A DNA stretch of 64,000 nucleotides, taken from positions 10,223,001-10,287,000 of the forward strand of contig JAFREQ010000003.1 in the NCBI GenBank assembly GCA_025331565.1. Reading direction: 5' to 3'. The translations under genes were made by a program, and so were the position numbers. Source of the stretch: Holacanthus passer (Eukaryota > Chordata > Actinopteri > Pomacanthidae). Positions 1 to 12,905 of the stretch are shown in pieces (within the stretch, counting starts at the first letter, position 1; every line of letters begins with the position of its first letter). The notes under the pieces are model-generated. The model was not told the origin of the DNA, did not search any database, and saw only the letters and a program-made list of their open reading frames with translations.

Positions 1-1079
1 AATCTCCACAGGGACAGAAAAGGGTTGAGAAGTGTTAAATGGGGAGGAGGAATAGTCTCTCTGCTTATTATGAATCACTCTGCACCAGTTGCCAACAAAC
101 AACTGCAATCTTGGGAATATGTAGGGAGGATTTATCACGCTAAAGCCTCTGACAGGGCAAAAAACATAAAATCTGCCGTCTAATTTGTCTCCCCAAGGTG
201 ATGTCACTCCATCATATGGAGGGCTTTTCTTTCAGTGGGTGAATAATGCTCGCCATGTTTCTCACTTTCACAGGTGAGAGATGCAATTCATTCTTTGTCT
301 GAAGAGTGGCAGCCACCTCTATTTATGCTTTTACCACCAACACTTGTTTATCACCCACATGACAGACATCTATTTTTAAGCTCACAAAAGCACTGATATG
401 AAAAATTGAACACGTGTGTTCCTGCTAACCTTTTCTCAGGGGGATGCTCATCCTAAAATATTCCTTAATTCTGAGAAGCAGAGGGGATGTAGATAGATGA
501 AATTCATGCAGCCACATATACTGGATGCATGCATTTTTTTTCAGGTTTGCTAAAATGATGCTGTGCAACACAACTCAGTGCAGCCGAACTCCCTTTAACT
601 TCTTCTGTAGCACAAACATAAAACCCTCAAATGTGTCATCTGTTGCTTCTGCTGGGGAAAAGGATTATATTGAGCAGACTAGTGGCTCAGATTTTTGGAG
701 CCACGAACTACAACATCCATGCCTCCTCCGGGCTGAGCAGAGGCAGAGAGGAGAAGGAGGCAGATCAGAATTTCAGCACCACAGAAGAAGGACAGCTCCT
801 TTTTTGCAGGCACCAACTGTGGACACCATGAGAGGAAGAGGATGGAGGAAGAAGCCAGAGTCTGATGACTGAGGCAACTGTCAGACATTGAATTTGAAAT
901 TAAGAGGGTCTGTAATATACATGTTTCTCAAAGGTGACTAAACATGGCAGATGCTGGATGAAGAGCATGCAGGTACAGGTTGGATGAATGGATTGAGCCT
1001 GTGGAAAGAAGAAGCACACACATTTATTCCTTCAACACATATTTGCCTCTGTTTGGCAGAAACTCTTTTTTTCTTTTTC
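1..1079. other. Non-coding stretch, nothing assigned
   Basis: No recognisable exon, RNA gene or mobile element. Two short overlapping frames near 525-890 show no domain and read like chance frames. Confidence 0.5.
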
Positions 1080-1660
1080 CTGCTCATGACATCCAGGCTC
1101 GATGCTCGGGCACTCAACTCAAGGGCGCGCAGTGAAACGCAAGCACACGAGTGCGCGCATCCCTTTTTTTTTTTTTCATTCCTCCTTATCTTCCAAATCA
1201 TGATTACAGATCTTTTAGTTAGAAGCCGCAGTATGAGTGAGGAGGAGGAGGTGGGGGGGAGCCTTTGGGAATCGTGTGCCCTGATTTAGTTCATATCACT
1301 GCAGTCATCAAAAGCAGGAAGATCAACTAGCACATTTGCGCACAAGAGCAGGAAGAACAGGCTGGATGAGAGGGGGGGGGAGTTGGGTTAAAGGCACTGA
1401 GTGAGGCAATCAGACCAATTTTTTTTTCTCAACATCACAAACACTAACTTACTTGTTCACCCAGGTCTGCGGGATCTCAGCTTTCAGACGCTCCCTGGTG
1501 CGCTCCCTCCCCAAAAACTGCATCGAAAAAAAACCATCCGCAATTCTCAGGCGATTTCGCAGACTCCGCGCCGATATTTTCTGCTCACACACATCGCGCT
1601 CCCGCTCTCGAAAACCTCGACGTGCTATGTAATCCACACATCAGTCCGGATGACACGCTG
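1080..1660. promoter_or_regulatory. CpG-dense patch, possible promoter-proximal sequence
   Basis: CpG dinucleotides are unusually frequent here compared with the flanking AT-rich sequence: around 1,100-1,160 (several GCGC steps) and again around 1,470-1,660 (clusters of CGC, TCG and CCG). Homopolymer T runs interrupt the patch. In vertebrates, unmethylated CpG-rich DNA often marks promoters. No TATA box, initiator or start codon could be fixed, and the strand is unknown. It may form one broad promoter region with the patch at 2,430-2,870, or may simply be slower-decaying sequence. Confidence 0.3.
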
Positions 1661-2429
1661 TCCACTCTCACAGTGATGATAACGCATCCGAGATTTTTTT
1701 TTTTTCCTCCTTCCTTTTCCTTCTTGGCTCAGGACGCGCGTAAAAAGGAGGCACCCACAAGTGCCATGGCTGAAACTATCCTCTGTGGTCCCAGATTTTC
1801 TCTCCAGATGATGAAGTGACACTTTTTTTTTTACTCTTAGATTTGAATTAAATGTTTAAAAAAAAGTAAGCTCTCCACAGCATGTGACGCACGGAGCGTG
1901 GTCAGTTTCCAGGTAGATCCATCCTGAAAAGTCCATCATTAGACTGTATGAGAGCAGCATCCATGCATCGAGGTGGGGAGGCAGGGAGGGAGAGTGGGGG
2001 GGGCAGAGGTGGGGTTATTTTAAGGTCCTGCTCTGTGTGGTTTTCATGCAACTTTTTCTTCAAGTCCCTTTTACTTCTTAGTCATCACCCCCTGCTGAAT
2101 CTGATTAGATTTCACCTCACAGCCCAGTGCGGATTTCAAGATATTTCTATTCTCCCCCCTCCTGGTTATATCACCGAAACAAGTCCCGTAGTTTGGTGAC
2201 TGAACAGGTATCCTGTGCATGAGAGAGGATTGATAAAGTTGCACACATTAAAACATATCTCTTCTCTTTAGGTTGCTCCCATCTCCATTTTTGTCGGGAG
2301 GAAGAAAATGTAACATCGAGGGAGGAAGAAAAAAAAAATCCAGCTGGTATCCTCAAGCAGCCTTTAAAACACCCATCAGAAAATCAGGCTTGCAGAATTT
2401 TTTTTTTTTTTTTACATGATTCCCTTTCT
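1661..2429. other. Non-coding stretch with homopolymer and G-rich tracts
   Basis: Contains T runs (near 1,695 and 1,822), a G/A-rich tract (about 1,973-2,015) and a T run at 2,398-2,414. No exon could be defined. It separates the two CpG-dense patches. Confidence 0.4.
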
Positions 2430-2870
2430 GAGCCTTGATTCCCCCTCCTGCGTGGACAAGAGTTACAGTTCACCCAGTCATCCTCTGCGCCCTCGCTCCA
2501 TCTATGTCCGAGCCTCGCCTATCCATGGATGTGACACAGGAGCAGTCTCGGGGTTATTATCCACAGAGTGTTGCTGGTCCGAGCTTCTCCTCCTCTTCCT
2601 CCTCTTCCCCCTCCCCTCCTCTCCTTGTCGACCCGCAGTCTGTTTTAAGCCGCCTCAGACTCGATCTCCTGGCTCCGCCGCTGCCGCCGGTGCGCCTCGC
2701 AGGACCTCAGTGCGCACCCGGAGAAAGCGCAGCACGGACGCACGCTGGATGAGCGAGTGCATGAGGGGGGCATCATGTAGGTCACCTCCCACTGACGAGC
2801 TCCGAGTGAGGCTGCTCCTCCAGTCGCTGCTGGTGGCTGGGCAGCCGCAGGACTGAAGCACAGAGGACAG
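2430..2870. promoter_or_regulatory. CpG-island-like block, candidate promoter or first exon
   Basis: This is the most GC- and CpG-rich part of the window, with dense CpG in 2,490-2,530, 2,625-2,720 and 2,710-2,760. Frames run through on both strands (2,416-2,856 and 2,435-2,752 on plus; 2,645-3,017 on minus). All are rich in Ser, Pro and Arg with no recognisable domain, as expected of a GC-rich 5' untranslated exon and not of a protein. Possible donor-like GT steps exist on the plus strand (for example near 2,777 and 2,806), but none is strong. A C-run and (TC)n tract follow directly. I infer a promoter or 5' UTR region of an unidentified gene; orientation is not established. Confidence 0.4.
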
Positions 2871-2882
2871 GGAATATTGTTT

Positions 2883-2913
<31 letters not shown>

Positions 2914-2914
2914 T
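2883..2914. repeat. Poly(C) plus (TC)n tract
   Basis: A run of about ten C is followed by roughly ten TC units. Such pyrimidine tracts are common in teleost 5' UTRs and promoters, and this one abuts the CpG-rich block. Confidence 0.85.
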
Positions 2915-5350
2915 CTCTGTTTGAACTCCCCCTAAAAAAAAAAAAAAGTCTCCACTGCAGAATCTCACCTGGAAAACTGGCCTTAATTAATTGATCCTTA
3001 ACCTGTGTCCTTCTCACTCATTGGTCAGTTTTAATAGAGGCAAGCAAATGCAAATTATTGTTGAGAGTGCGCACCGATGTGTGTGTGAGTGTATGAGGAA
3101 AAAAAAAATAAAGAGAGAGAGAGGTTTAGATAGATACGAGAGACAGAAAGAGAGAGAGAGATTCCTCCCATGTGTCTCTTGCAAATGGGACACGACTGCC
3201 ACCTACCGACTCCCCTCGCCATGCAAGCCTGCTGCGTGATAGTGGCCTCAGGCTGATGATGGCATCGGATTGCTCTCCCATGACAGCCTACGTTGTGTTT
3301 ATATAGGATTATATACATCATATCTATTTGCATTTGGAAACACTGTGGGCTGCAGTATAGCTCAGACCTGATGCAGAGGAGAACAGGAGCCACACACACT
3401 GGATGGAAATGTAAAGCAGGAGGGGAGCACTGTGACAAGTTTGACAATCCAGACAACAGTTTAATGCAACAGTCGTAATCTCTGCCAGGCTCCAGCACTT
3501 TAGTCCCAATAAACACCGGCTCTGTGTTGTAAATTACGAAACGCACGTTGCAGATTTTTTTTTTTTTTTTCACATGGCGGCTGACACAGGAGACTCCAGG
3601 TCTTCAGAGAGATTATTGCTCGTGAAACGCTTATCTCAGGCGACCTGCTGTACGGCACACATTATGCCAAACTCAGTCGTACTGCGCAACAGTGGAGCTA
3701 AAAAAAAAAAAAAAAAAAAGGGATGAATTTGCAGATAGCAGAGCGAGAACATGGCTCATCTGGGAAGAGTATGCATTCTCACACCACGTGACGCTGGATG
3801 TGAGAAAAACATTTGAATGCCAGATCAGGGATCTGTCCATCTCAACGCTGTCAGCATCTGATCTCATTTCCCTCAGTGCTGAAGGCGTTGCATCATTCAT
3901 CTGTCTTCATAACTGTCGACCTGCCTGTCTGCGCGTCTGGCGCCCGGTGGTAAAGAGCGCCGCCCTCTTGCTTGCCACTTGAAGGAGACATCATTAAATA
4001 ACTCAATTCTTTCATTCCCGTCTTCTTCTGTCCTCACGTTTCCCTCCAACTCTGGCCGAGTGAAACCTATTAACGTGAATGCCGGCTTTGCTCTTCAACA
4101 TAGCGAAGCAGTGTTTTGTTGCGTGAGACCCTTTGAATCTACATCTCATTCACGCGTAAACGCTGAGGTCACTTCCGAGTGCTCTCTTCCATAATTTGTG
4201 TCACGTTCTTGTGCGACAGCCTCGCCTAATGGTTTTGATTTAAAGCTTTCACTTCTGCAGCAGCGGTGGAGTCTGTGGATCTCTGGCGACCACTCCCTGC
4301 TACTTTAGGTCTTATTTGCTGCGTGGGAACCATCACTGGAGGCCGTGCCCTTTATCTTGATTTATGTAGCTTTGGAGACAACACAGTCTTTGCTGGTGGA
4401 AACACTTGCTTCCTCACAGTGAAGCTTTTGGGCACTGTTGCCACAATGCATGGCCTTAAACACTAATTACAAAATGCATTATTCAACATCTTCTCAGTTA
4501 ACGCGACGCATGAATTCACGTCTCTACCGATGCGAGAGCAGGTCCTGAACGCTATTGAAACATCCCAGTAAAGATCACTCCGTCCTTGGAGATCGTTTAA
4601 GAGGCGTTGTGCTGCCATTGTAAACAATGTGACCTTGTTCCCTCAAAGGGCAAGACACATACGAGACTCACGAGACCAGTTACTCCTGGAGTGGCGAGGG
4701 CGAGTTAAAAACCTTACTTAAGGGAATGTTCCTGTATGGATTATTGGTTATGCTTTTAGCGTCCTCGTAAAAATAAGGATAGCTCAATATTAACAATGTG
4801 ACTTACAGACGCAGTGGGGATGTAGGCTTTCAAATGATCATCTTTACCATAGCACGGTCTTTATCATCACTTCACAGAGACCACCCCGAAAAAAGCTGCC
4901 GTTCTGACGGAAGAGAGGAAAAAGCAGTAAAGTGCCATTCAGAGTCGGCTTAAAGCACAGATTCCTTCCTTTCCCCGAGAGTATTATGTTGTCAGGGCTT
5001 GAATAATATATGTGTTGGGATGCAATTAGATAATGTAATAATCATGTTGGGTATGCCATGTATCCAGCGATCAAAAGGAATACGCAGAGCATAGGTTTAA
5101 CCAAACATAAGGAGTTAAGAGAACGTAAGCACAGAGATCAGCGGAATGCATGTTTTATTATAGCGGTGACAGTGATGCCATGTTACGTGGGACATACATA
5201 CAATCTCAGCCACTCGCTCTGATGCCAAACTGAACCACTGAGCTTTTTTTTTTTTCACACTTTAAAATTTGTGTCTCAACAGTTGGGGTTTGTTATTCTC
5301 AGCATTTCATTGTTATTTTGATAAAACACACATTGTAATACCCCTCCCTC
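2915..5350. other. Plain non-coding stretch
   Basis: Holds a (GA)-rich tract at 3,112-3,161 and a 20-base A run at 3,700-3,719. No exon or mobile element was recognised. The frames at 3,055-3,573 (minus) and 3,692-3,982 (plus) lack domains and are partly low complexity. Confidence 0.45.
3112..3161. repeat. Imperfect GA/GATA-rich microsatellite
   Basis: AG dinucleotide runs at both ends flank a short GATA-like middle. It encodes a low-complexity frame that should not be read as a gene. Confidence 0.8.
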
Positions 5351-5374
5351 TGTGTGTGTGTGTGTGTGTGTGTG
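5351..5374. repeat. (TG)12 microsatellite
   Basis: Twelve uninterrupted TG units, seen directly. Confidence 0.95.
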
Positions 5375-5865
5375 ATGTTCTTCAACAAAAATACTGGGGG
5401 TACTGTGGCACCTGCAGCTGCCCCTTTTAAAGGATGCTCTGAATACATTAATAATGCGCGTTATTTATTTTGAGATCTGGCATTCATTATTCATAATGTT
5501 GTTTTGGAGGGTATGAGACATCTCTACTGATATCCTGCGAGGCTCAGAGGCAGCGAAGTAATGTAGTCAGGTGTGCTGTGAGAGGTAAGACGGAGAGAGC
5601 GAGTCTGTGGGCCTGCGAATGTGTCACACGTCGCTCATTTCCATTCTGCTCCATCAGTCTTAGTGCCACCTCGGGTTGCGTGGCGTAGGAAGCTCGCCTT
5701 TCTCTCTTTAATGTTTGATATCCCTCTTTGCTTTCTCCCTCTTCCCACTGTACTCGCCGCCGTCGCACATTTCGACCACAGAATTAGTTGATCACGCGGA
5801 GTCATCGAGAGGAATTTCACAAACACCTCAGTGGCGACATCTCTGAGATTCAAAGCGATTCATCA
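5375..5865. other. Non-coding stretch, nothing assigned
   Basis: Two overlapping minus frames (5,544-5,853) show no family signature. Nothing else was recognised. Confidence 0.4.
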
Positions 5866-6240
5866 AATTTCACGGACTTGATAATTAGGTGCATCAATGT
5901 GTTTGCCATCCTATTTAATCTCCACTTTGATCTGCATTAATCTCTGACTGTACTTCTTATCCAAGGCTTCCTTTGGCCCAAAGGGCTCGTGATTGAAGAA
6001 TGAATTCTTAGTTTCCATTCTGCACCACTTTTGGCTCGGGTTCTCAATTCACCAGTGTATCTGGGGTAAATTAAAATAATTCAAAGCATGCTTCACCCTA
6101 ATAACGCTCTCTAAGCCGCTTCAAATGCACAATATAATGATGAAGGAGACTGGATGACTGGCTTAGTTATTGGATATTGGCCGCAGCTCAAAGCATTATC
6201 AAGAGATGAGAAGGCCCACACTCACTGAAGGATGGATCAG
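5866..6240. promoter_or_regulatory. Candidate conserved non-coding element
   Basis: This repeat-free stretch contains many homeodomain-type TAAT/ATTA cores, such as GATAATTAGG near 5,880 and GCATTAATC near 5,934, and lacks the homopolymer slippage typical of its surroundings. That composition resembles developmental enhancers in fish genomes. No alignment was possible, so conservation is inferred only. Confidence 0.22.
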
Positions 6241-7826
6241 TTGATGATCATTATATAATCAGTATATTACTTATCATAGCATGGAGCATCATCATCTGTC
6301 AGTGGTGTCCTTTAACATGTAAACTCAAATTAGCATTAGTGACACACGAACACTCAAAATCTGAGCACGCAAATGGTATCATTTCCGACTGGATGCCCGT
6401 CTGCCCGGATAAGCCTGTTTCAGATCCTTTTTTTATATTATGTGATAAGTATTTCTAATGGATTCTGTATTTTTGAAAGAGAGCGAACACGACCCCACAG
6501 TGGTAATCTTGAATATCCATTCAAGCATACTTCCAATGAGGAAAGCTCACATAAACACAGAGAGGTCTCTCCCACTGCGCCTGACTTTGAGTGCTCTGTT
6601 TAAATCTGCAATGAAGCCTGGTTCAATACAACAGAAAGGATGGCAATGTTACTAAATAAATAAATATGTCAGGTTATATTATATCTCTCTAAATTAATAA
6701 AATAAAATAATTTTAAAAAACAATATCGATGTCTGGATGTAACAATCTTTGGAGGGAGATTTGTGATTGAAGATGTAAAGGATTAAAGTCAAGAAGTCCA
6801 ATTTACATGCAAAAAGAAAAGTGAAGCTTCCTCCTGTTGATTTTACAGTTCTAACAATTCATTTTCACGGAATCAATTGTAATGATAATCACTAATATTT
6901 TTGCTGGATATCAAATATTACAATTCATTTTCATGGACAGAATGTGCCCTTTTGACTGTGTCGATCCACATCCGCCCTCATTCCTCAAAAAAAGAGAAAA
7001 AGAAGACATGAAGCAGTTTGACCTTAAGACAGCTCCGAGCCCATGGCCCGAACGATTTGACAGCGAAAATAAAAGTTTGATTCATGATTTTGGAAGTGCC
7101 CCATTACTCAAAGAAAGAACATTACAGAGGAAGCTCTGTGACTACAGATGAAATGTTGCAAGACATATTGCCATTTGAAACATTGGCAGTGTTTGGCCAT
7201 ATGGCAAAATACAGCCCAACCAAAAATATGGTCGGACAAACTTTCAGGAGTTTGCACACATTGATGTGAGGTTTGGTTGCTGAAACATGTGGGCATTAAG
7301 AAATTATGTATTCCTTTCAGGCTGTGTGCAACTTCTTTTGTGGGTCATGACTAAGTGCAAGTATCAAAATTTTGTGATGCAAAGATGATGTAGGCAGCTG
7401 AAATATGCTGTGTAAAATTTGATGGAGAGGGAGGCAACAGGGGAAAAATGATATTGGTGCTACAGAGTATGATGAAATGTGGATTAGTACAATTTATGGT
7501 CCATTCAAAATATTTATCTGAAGGTTGGTAGCTCTAGTAAGCTTGGTCACTTGTGCACCATGGTCCAAAGATTTGGTTTATCGAATGTGTGCGATAAAAT
7601 GTCCTGTCAGTCAATTCACAGAAACACATAATGAATTAGATAAAAATGTTAAATATGTTGGGAAAATGATCAAAGCAGAAATGAAATGTAGGCGATTATA
7701 GATGTTATAGTTAAGATTCTATTTGCCTAGACCTCCTAGTTTTAACACACAATATGAGCAACCTAGCCTAGCCACCAAATCTGATGTGACGTAGGACTTA
7801 TATTAGTGGAGAGGAAGATCAGTCCT
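6241..7826. other. AT-rich non-coding stretch, nothing assigned
   Basis: Short frames at 6,373-6,655, 6,882-7,269 and 7,108-7,296 overlap on different strands and have no recognisable domain. Confidence 0.45.
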
Positions 7827-7848
7827 CACACACACACACACACACACA
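7827..7848. repeat. (CA)11 microsatellite
   Basis: Eleven CA units, followed by a single interruption and a few further CA steps. Confidence 0.95.
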
Positions 7849-10304
7849 TACACAAGAGTTCAGTCCTTTGGCCACAAACCTGTAGATGAAAGATGTGACC
7901 ATGTGCCGGAAGCTTCACATTCCTCATCATAATAAAATGCATATTGCACAGAAACATCCTCTCATTTTCTCTAAATGAAGAAAGTATTGAGCACTTGAGA
8001 AATTCTGATGCTGAAGCCGGAGCTCTCCCCAACGCTTTTATTTCAGGAATTAAGCAGGAATTTATGAGTCTTTCGCAGTTTCCTCAATCATTCATTACAC
8101 TTTTTATATCCCCCGGTGAATGTTTTTAATGTCCTCATCTCAAGTCAAGTTTAGTTTACAAATGAACGTCTCTCTTTTAGCAAGGTGACAGACATATTTT
8201 TAGAAATAATCTAACCTCAATAGTGTATTCTCTGCAGATGCGCTTTGCAAGAATGAAGTCAGATGTTTCAAGTCGAGCATGACTGTCCGTTTCCTCTGCA
8301 GGTGAACGAAAGCCCACAGAAACATACCGTGCATGACAAACCACCAGTGGTACATAGATACAGATCTTTCTTGATGTGATGTTTTTGAAATGAGTGAGTA
8401 TCTCTTTCACGTACTGCTCAGTACGTGTCTCTCATCTCTCTCAGCACCATTATATTGAACAACTCCTACATTCCTATTAGAATTGCCCATTAATGCACCA
8501 CCATTAAAGGCTTCCTAAGTTTACCGCTGAGAAAATCTTGACTGACAATCAGAGGATAAAGCTTTAAGCACGACATAAACCTTGTAATCCTGTATCATAG
8601 CAGATTTAGACTTGGTGCAACCTCAGTTTCAGCTTGTTTATCTCCTTGGCCGTGTCTCTGTTCATGCAAAACAAGCAGTGCTCCAGACAATGGCGTACCT
8701 ATTCACATGTGAGGCAGGGAGCAGATTTGCAGCATCTGGATGTGACAGCCGATCCCCTCTCACTCCTCCTCTAATCCTCTGTGCGCTTGTCTTTCTGCTC
8801 AGACGCATAGGGATCGAGTGGGCCATCCATTCACGTCTCGCCTGCCATAGGGCAGATAAACAGAGGAAAACAGAGAGAATGGCCACATAATCAATAAGAA
8901 ACATTACAAGGAGCTGCACATTTCAATGGCTGGGTTTGCATTATGTTAGCTGGCGACAATATACTGCTCACATTCAGTGGGATGGAGGTTGATTAGCTCT
9001 TAAATGAAGTGTTTCTTTAGGCTGGAATCACAAAAAAAACAGTAACATGTGGGAGTTTAGGATGAGTCATAGATAGAAAAGCAGTTTACACATGCACTCT
9101 TTGAGATACTAAGATGATGATAAGACTTTAAATACATAAAATACTTTTACTATAAATACAATAATTAACATTTATATTTGCTGACAGCTACATATACTGT
9201 GTTATAAACCAATTATTAAATGTTCATATTCTACTTATAGAGGCTAAGTTGGGGGACTTAAGGTAAAGTGCTGCCAGAACATCACAGGCTGGAGCAGGAA
9301 GAAGGGCTGAAATGACGAATGCCAGACACTCTAATCTTCTTTGAGACTCAAAATGCAACTTTAAAAGTGGATAAAGAGCCCAGCCAGAGCTTTATTTGGC
9401 CACAGCCAGGTATCACCTTGAAAGGTTGGAAACAAGTGAACGCCACGAGGTTCGCTCCTGATTACCTTAATCGTCTTTCTCCTAGAAAGGTCATTTTACA
9501 GTCTGGTTAACTACGGACAATAAGAATCAATGACTGGTAAATGATGACATTCACATGAGCTGCTTGTGGTAATGTCTAATGGGCGAGCTAACACTATTTT
9601 AAAGAGATTAGTAAGATGAGGAATAGAACACGGAGCCAGATGTGACATGGCGTGAAAAAGTGTGACCATTTAACGGTGTGAATGGCTGGAAAGTCATTCA
9701 CCACCTCTGCTCTTGTATTTACTAAATGGTCACTTCATGATTACTTTTTAACCTCTTTGACCATTCAAATAAATCTGACAAATCGGAGGGTACCTGCTAA
9801 GTAATTCCAGTCAATCTGCGTCAGTAATATACAGGGTGTGGAATTAGCACAGCAGATGGCTGTTGTCCGGTAAAAACCTTCTAACTCGAGTTTTGGTGGT
9901 TTTAATGTTTTTTGTGTTCTCATGGTACAACTGCCGTGGATTGAGAAAAAAATAACACTTTTATTGATAAAAAATGTAAAGGTAAAAATATAGTCAAGAA
10001 TTAAGTTTTTCAGTTTTTATCTGAAAATGTGAAGGCGCTGATGGTCGTTGCACACGATGTGTAGAAATTCTAATAATTCTGTTTTCATGACTATCCCCGT
10101 ACGATAATGACTAAATGTACTTTATCATAAGCTCCTTTAATTGGCATTTTTGTATAATCTATAAGGTATACAGCAAGAGTTACACTATATGGGTAAACAG
10201 TATTCATGCACTTCAAACCCAAGGAAAAAGGACTGTGTGGCATCATTAGGTTTTCATCTTGAGCAAAACTTAAAGTGTTTTACTTAGTGCACGTCATGCA
10301 CAGC
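7849..10304. other. Non-coding stretch; weak Tc1-type terminal motif near its end
   Basis: No exon was recognised. At about 10,183-10,230 the sequence ACACTATATGG followed by a GTATT-CATGCAC context resembles the terminus of a short Tc1-like MITE common in fish, but it is too degenerate to call and no partner inverted repeat was found. The frames at 8,612-8,919 on both strands have no family signature. Confidence 0.35.
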
Positions 10305-10326
10305 CACACACACACACACACACACA
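10305..10326. repeat. (CA)11 microsatellite
   Basis: Uninterrupted CA units, seen directly. Confidence 0.95.
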
Positions 10327-12656
10327 ACACTCCCTGTGCAATCAATCATCTCTACACATTACAATAAAACTCAATTGCACTGATCCGTTATTGTTCTGTC
10401 ATCAAAACAATTTCTCATCTCAGGCCGGACGGCTATGAGGAAAATATATTTAAGTGATATCCTTCCTACAGCCCAATATATTCAAAGCTTCCTGCAATGC
10501 ATGTCCACACTTAATCTCAACACACATGCAATCCAGTATTTCAGATGAGTGTGCCTTTCATTCTGAGTATACATTACTTCTGCAAATGGACAATCAATAT
10601 GATGAACTGGAGTCAATACTTAACGGCCGCGGCCAGAAATGTGGTGGGCATTTTGTATAGTGTTCCCGATGAAATGTAAGATTGCTTTCAGGCATTTTTT
10701 TTCTGTTAGCTCCAGCTCACTAGCTGCTTGAGTGCACCAGAAAAAGCTGCTGGCAAAAAAGACAGAAAAAAAAAAAACAAACACTTGATCTCTGCCACTT
10801 GCAGTATGAATAAAAAACAATATGAAAATATTGTATTTCTGTTTGGAAGAGGAAGAAAGAGGGCCGGGTAAATAGACCCCCGTGCCAGAAAAATTATTCA
10901 AAAGTTGGAAGTGAGGGCAGATCACACAAAGTCAGAAGGTCAAAGCAAAACTTTGAGCCGCTTTGGGTGACCTGCAACTTTCTAGTCTAATTTTTTATCT
11001 ATTGTTGTGCAGTCTTTGCATCAAAATTAACTGCATTCATAGTAAAAAAAAAAAAAAAGTATCACCTCCTTTTGAATTACAAAAGATATTATTGTTATTT
11101 AGTGCTCAACACTTATACCCCAACAGTGCCACAATAAAATCAGACACGGTCACAATAAAACTGAATATATAAGGTTTCATCACTGTAGGAAATATTACAG
11201 GGCTTGTGTGTTGGATTGCATTGGATGTGGTTGCATGTACCTAATATGCCAAGTTAGTGGATTTTGGTATGGCGGCACAGAGAGACAGCAAAGGAGAGAA
11301 GAGACTGCAAAGCAACAAAGACAGAATCAGACAGACCCGATATAAGTCACAGAAAAAAAAAAAAAAAAAATAAATGAACTTGTTTTCTATGGCTTGAGTT
11401 TGGCTTAATTAATAAGGCTCGGGATTCTGTAATAAACAACAAAAGCCCATACTGGAGGCTACTTTCTGCTCTATATTTAATCTAAGTGGAGGAGCTCAGA
11501 CTGACCCTGTGTGGATCGCATTGTGCAAAAGCCCACAGACACCAGTGATAAGCTTTTTATCCAAACTCTCTGCCAGCAATTTAAGCCTTGCCCTTTGCCA
11601 TAATCCCTCCCAGACTCACTACTGGCTGCCATGCAGAAGAGTATCTACCCTAACTCAAGTTCTCAAACTGTGCCCTGCTGATAATGTTCTGGAAGCCAAA
11701 TGCCAAGCGAATGAAATGTAAGTCCTGCGATGTTGCTGTTCCATAATGTGTCTCGATTGTAATTTGACGCACATAAAGCCTGACACTCTCATCATGGAAG
11801 TCATTGAAATATTAAAGAACGCTAACAAAACGCTTCCAGAGCTCATAAATCAGAGCTTGTTTCTTCTCGTGCTGCAACATTGTGTTTGACATGTATGAAG
11901 AGAGTGTGCTAGATTCTTATTGGTTATATTATATGTAATATGTATGTGTAATTATATTAACATGTAATGGCCAACAGCAACAACACAAAATACAATAAGG
12001 ACGATCAGAGAGATTAGCGTTTTGCTTTTATTGGCGTTTGACATCAGTGACTTTTCCTCTCTTCTAATACCAGTGAAGACAAGGCGATACGCTGCTACTT
12101 GTGTATAGAAACAGCTCTTTACCATTTAACACCACCCCTTGAGTGAAGTGGAGGCATAAGAGTGGAGCATGCACAGACTGAAAACAGCAAAAGAATCAAT
12201 GTATAAGATCAAGGTTTATAACTCGCCGTTTTCTTTGACAGACTGCTGAGTAATTCTGCTCTGTCGTGATTATTGTTTCTCTGCTTACAGCATTTCGAGC
12301 AGGATCCCTGAGTGACAGTCTGGATATTTTGACATTAAGTGGTGTGGATTTTACTCTTGTGAGTGAGTAATAATGGGGGTGAGAATTCTCAGTCAATACC
12401 AGCGAGCGAAGTCTCGCTAACAGAAACATTTTAAAACATAAAGTCACATGATTTTTTGATATTTTTTTACCAAAAAGAACAACAAAGTAAAACAAATGTC
12501 TTTCTTATGCTCAATTCTGCTATTTCCAGAGTGAAGGTCACTGAGGGATGTTTGAGACGAAGCAGCTGAGTGTGTGTTGTCTGCAATTGTTGCATTGCTT
12601 TTTCTGGTAAGAATAAACACCTTCATTATTATTCCAAATGGAGATATTTTTTTTCT
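10327..12656. other. AT-rich non-coding stretch
   Basis: Contains A runs (for example 11,353-11,370) and a purine-rich tract at 11,278-11,330. No exon, RNA gene or recognisable transposon was found. Confidence 0.45.
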
Positions 12657-12905
12657 TCTTTTGATTCATTGATTAGCCATTTGGACCATGAAATGTCAAA
12701 AAATGGGAAAAATTACAGAGGGTAATCAAAATACGTTGTTGTTGTCCAAGTCCAAAGCCCAAAGATATTCAGGCAAAACAACTGCAAATCCTTACATTTG
12801 AGAATCTGGAAACAGAGTTTGAAAAATTACTGAAATTATTAATTATCGGAATAGATTGGAGATTTTTCTCTCGATCAACTGATCGATTTTCCATGTAATC
12901 CTTTA
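12657..12905. repeat. Percomorph interspersed repeat (class unassigned)
   Basis: The succession of motifs matches, from memory, a very common percomorph repeat. It shows GATTCATTGATTAG at one end, an AAATGTCAAAAAATGGG block, the pair CCAAGTCCAAAGCCCAAAGA, a CAAATCCTTACATTTGAGAA block, and an ATCGATTTTCC end. ATCGAT-type steps occur near the right end. The class is probably a non-autonomous DNA element, but I cannot confirm it. The copy is diverged and partly deleted in its middle. Confidence 0.6.

Noticed and set aside
2416..2856. 146-codon plus-strand frame rich in Ser, Pro and Arg
   Set aside because: It lies in GC-rich sequence with open frames on both strands, shows no domain and has homopeptide stretches from (TCC)n. 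Better explained as untranslated or promoter DNA.
3055..3573. 172-codon minus-strand frame, one of the longest in the window
   Set aside because: It starts in a T/A homopolymer and ends in the GA microsatellite, with no recognisable family.
10183..10230. Tc1-type MITE terminus (ACACTATATGG...)
   Set aside because: Only one degenerate end is present and no matching inverted terminus could be located.
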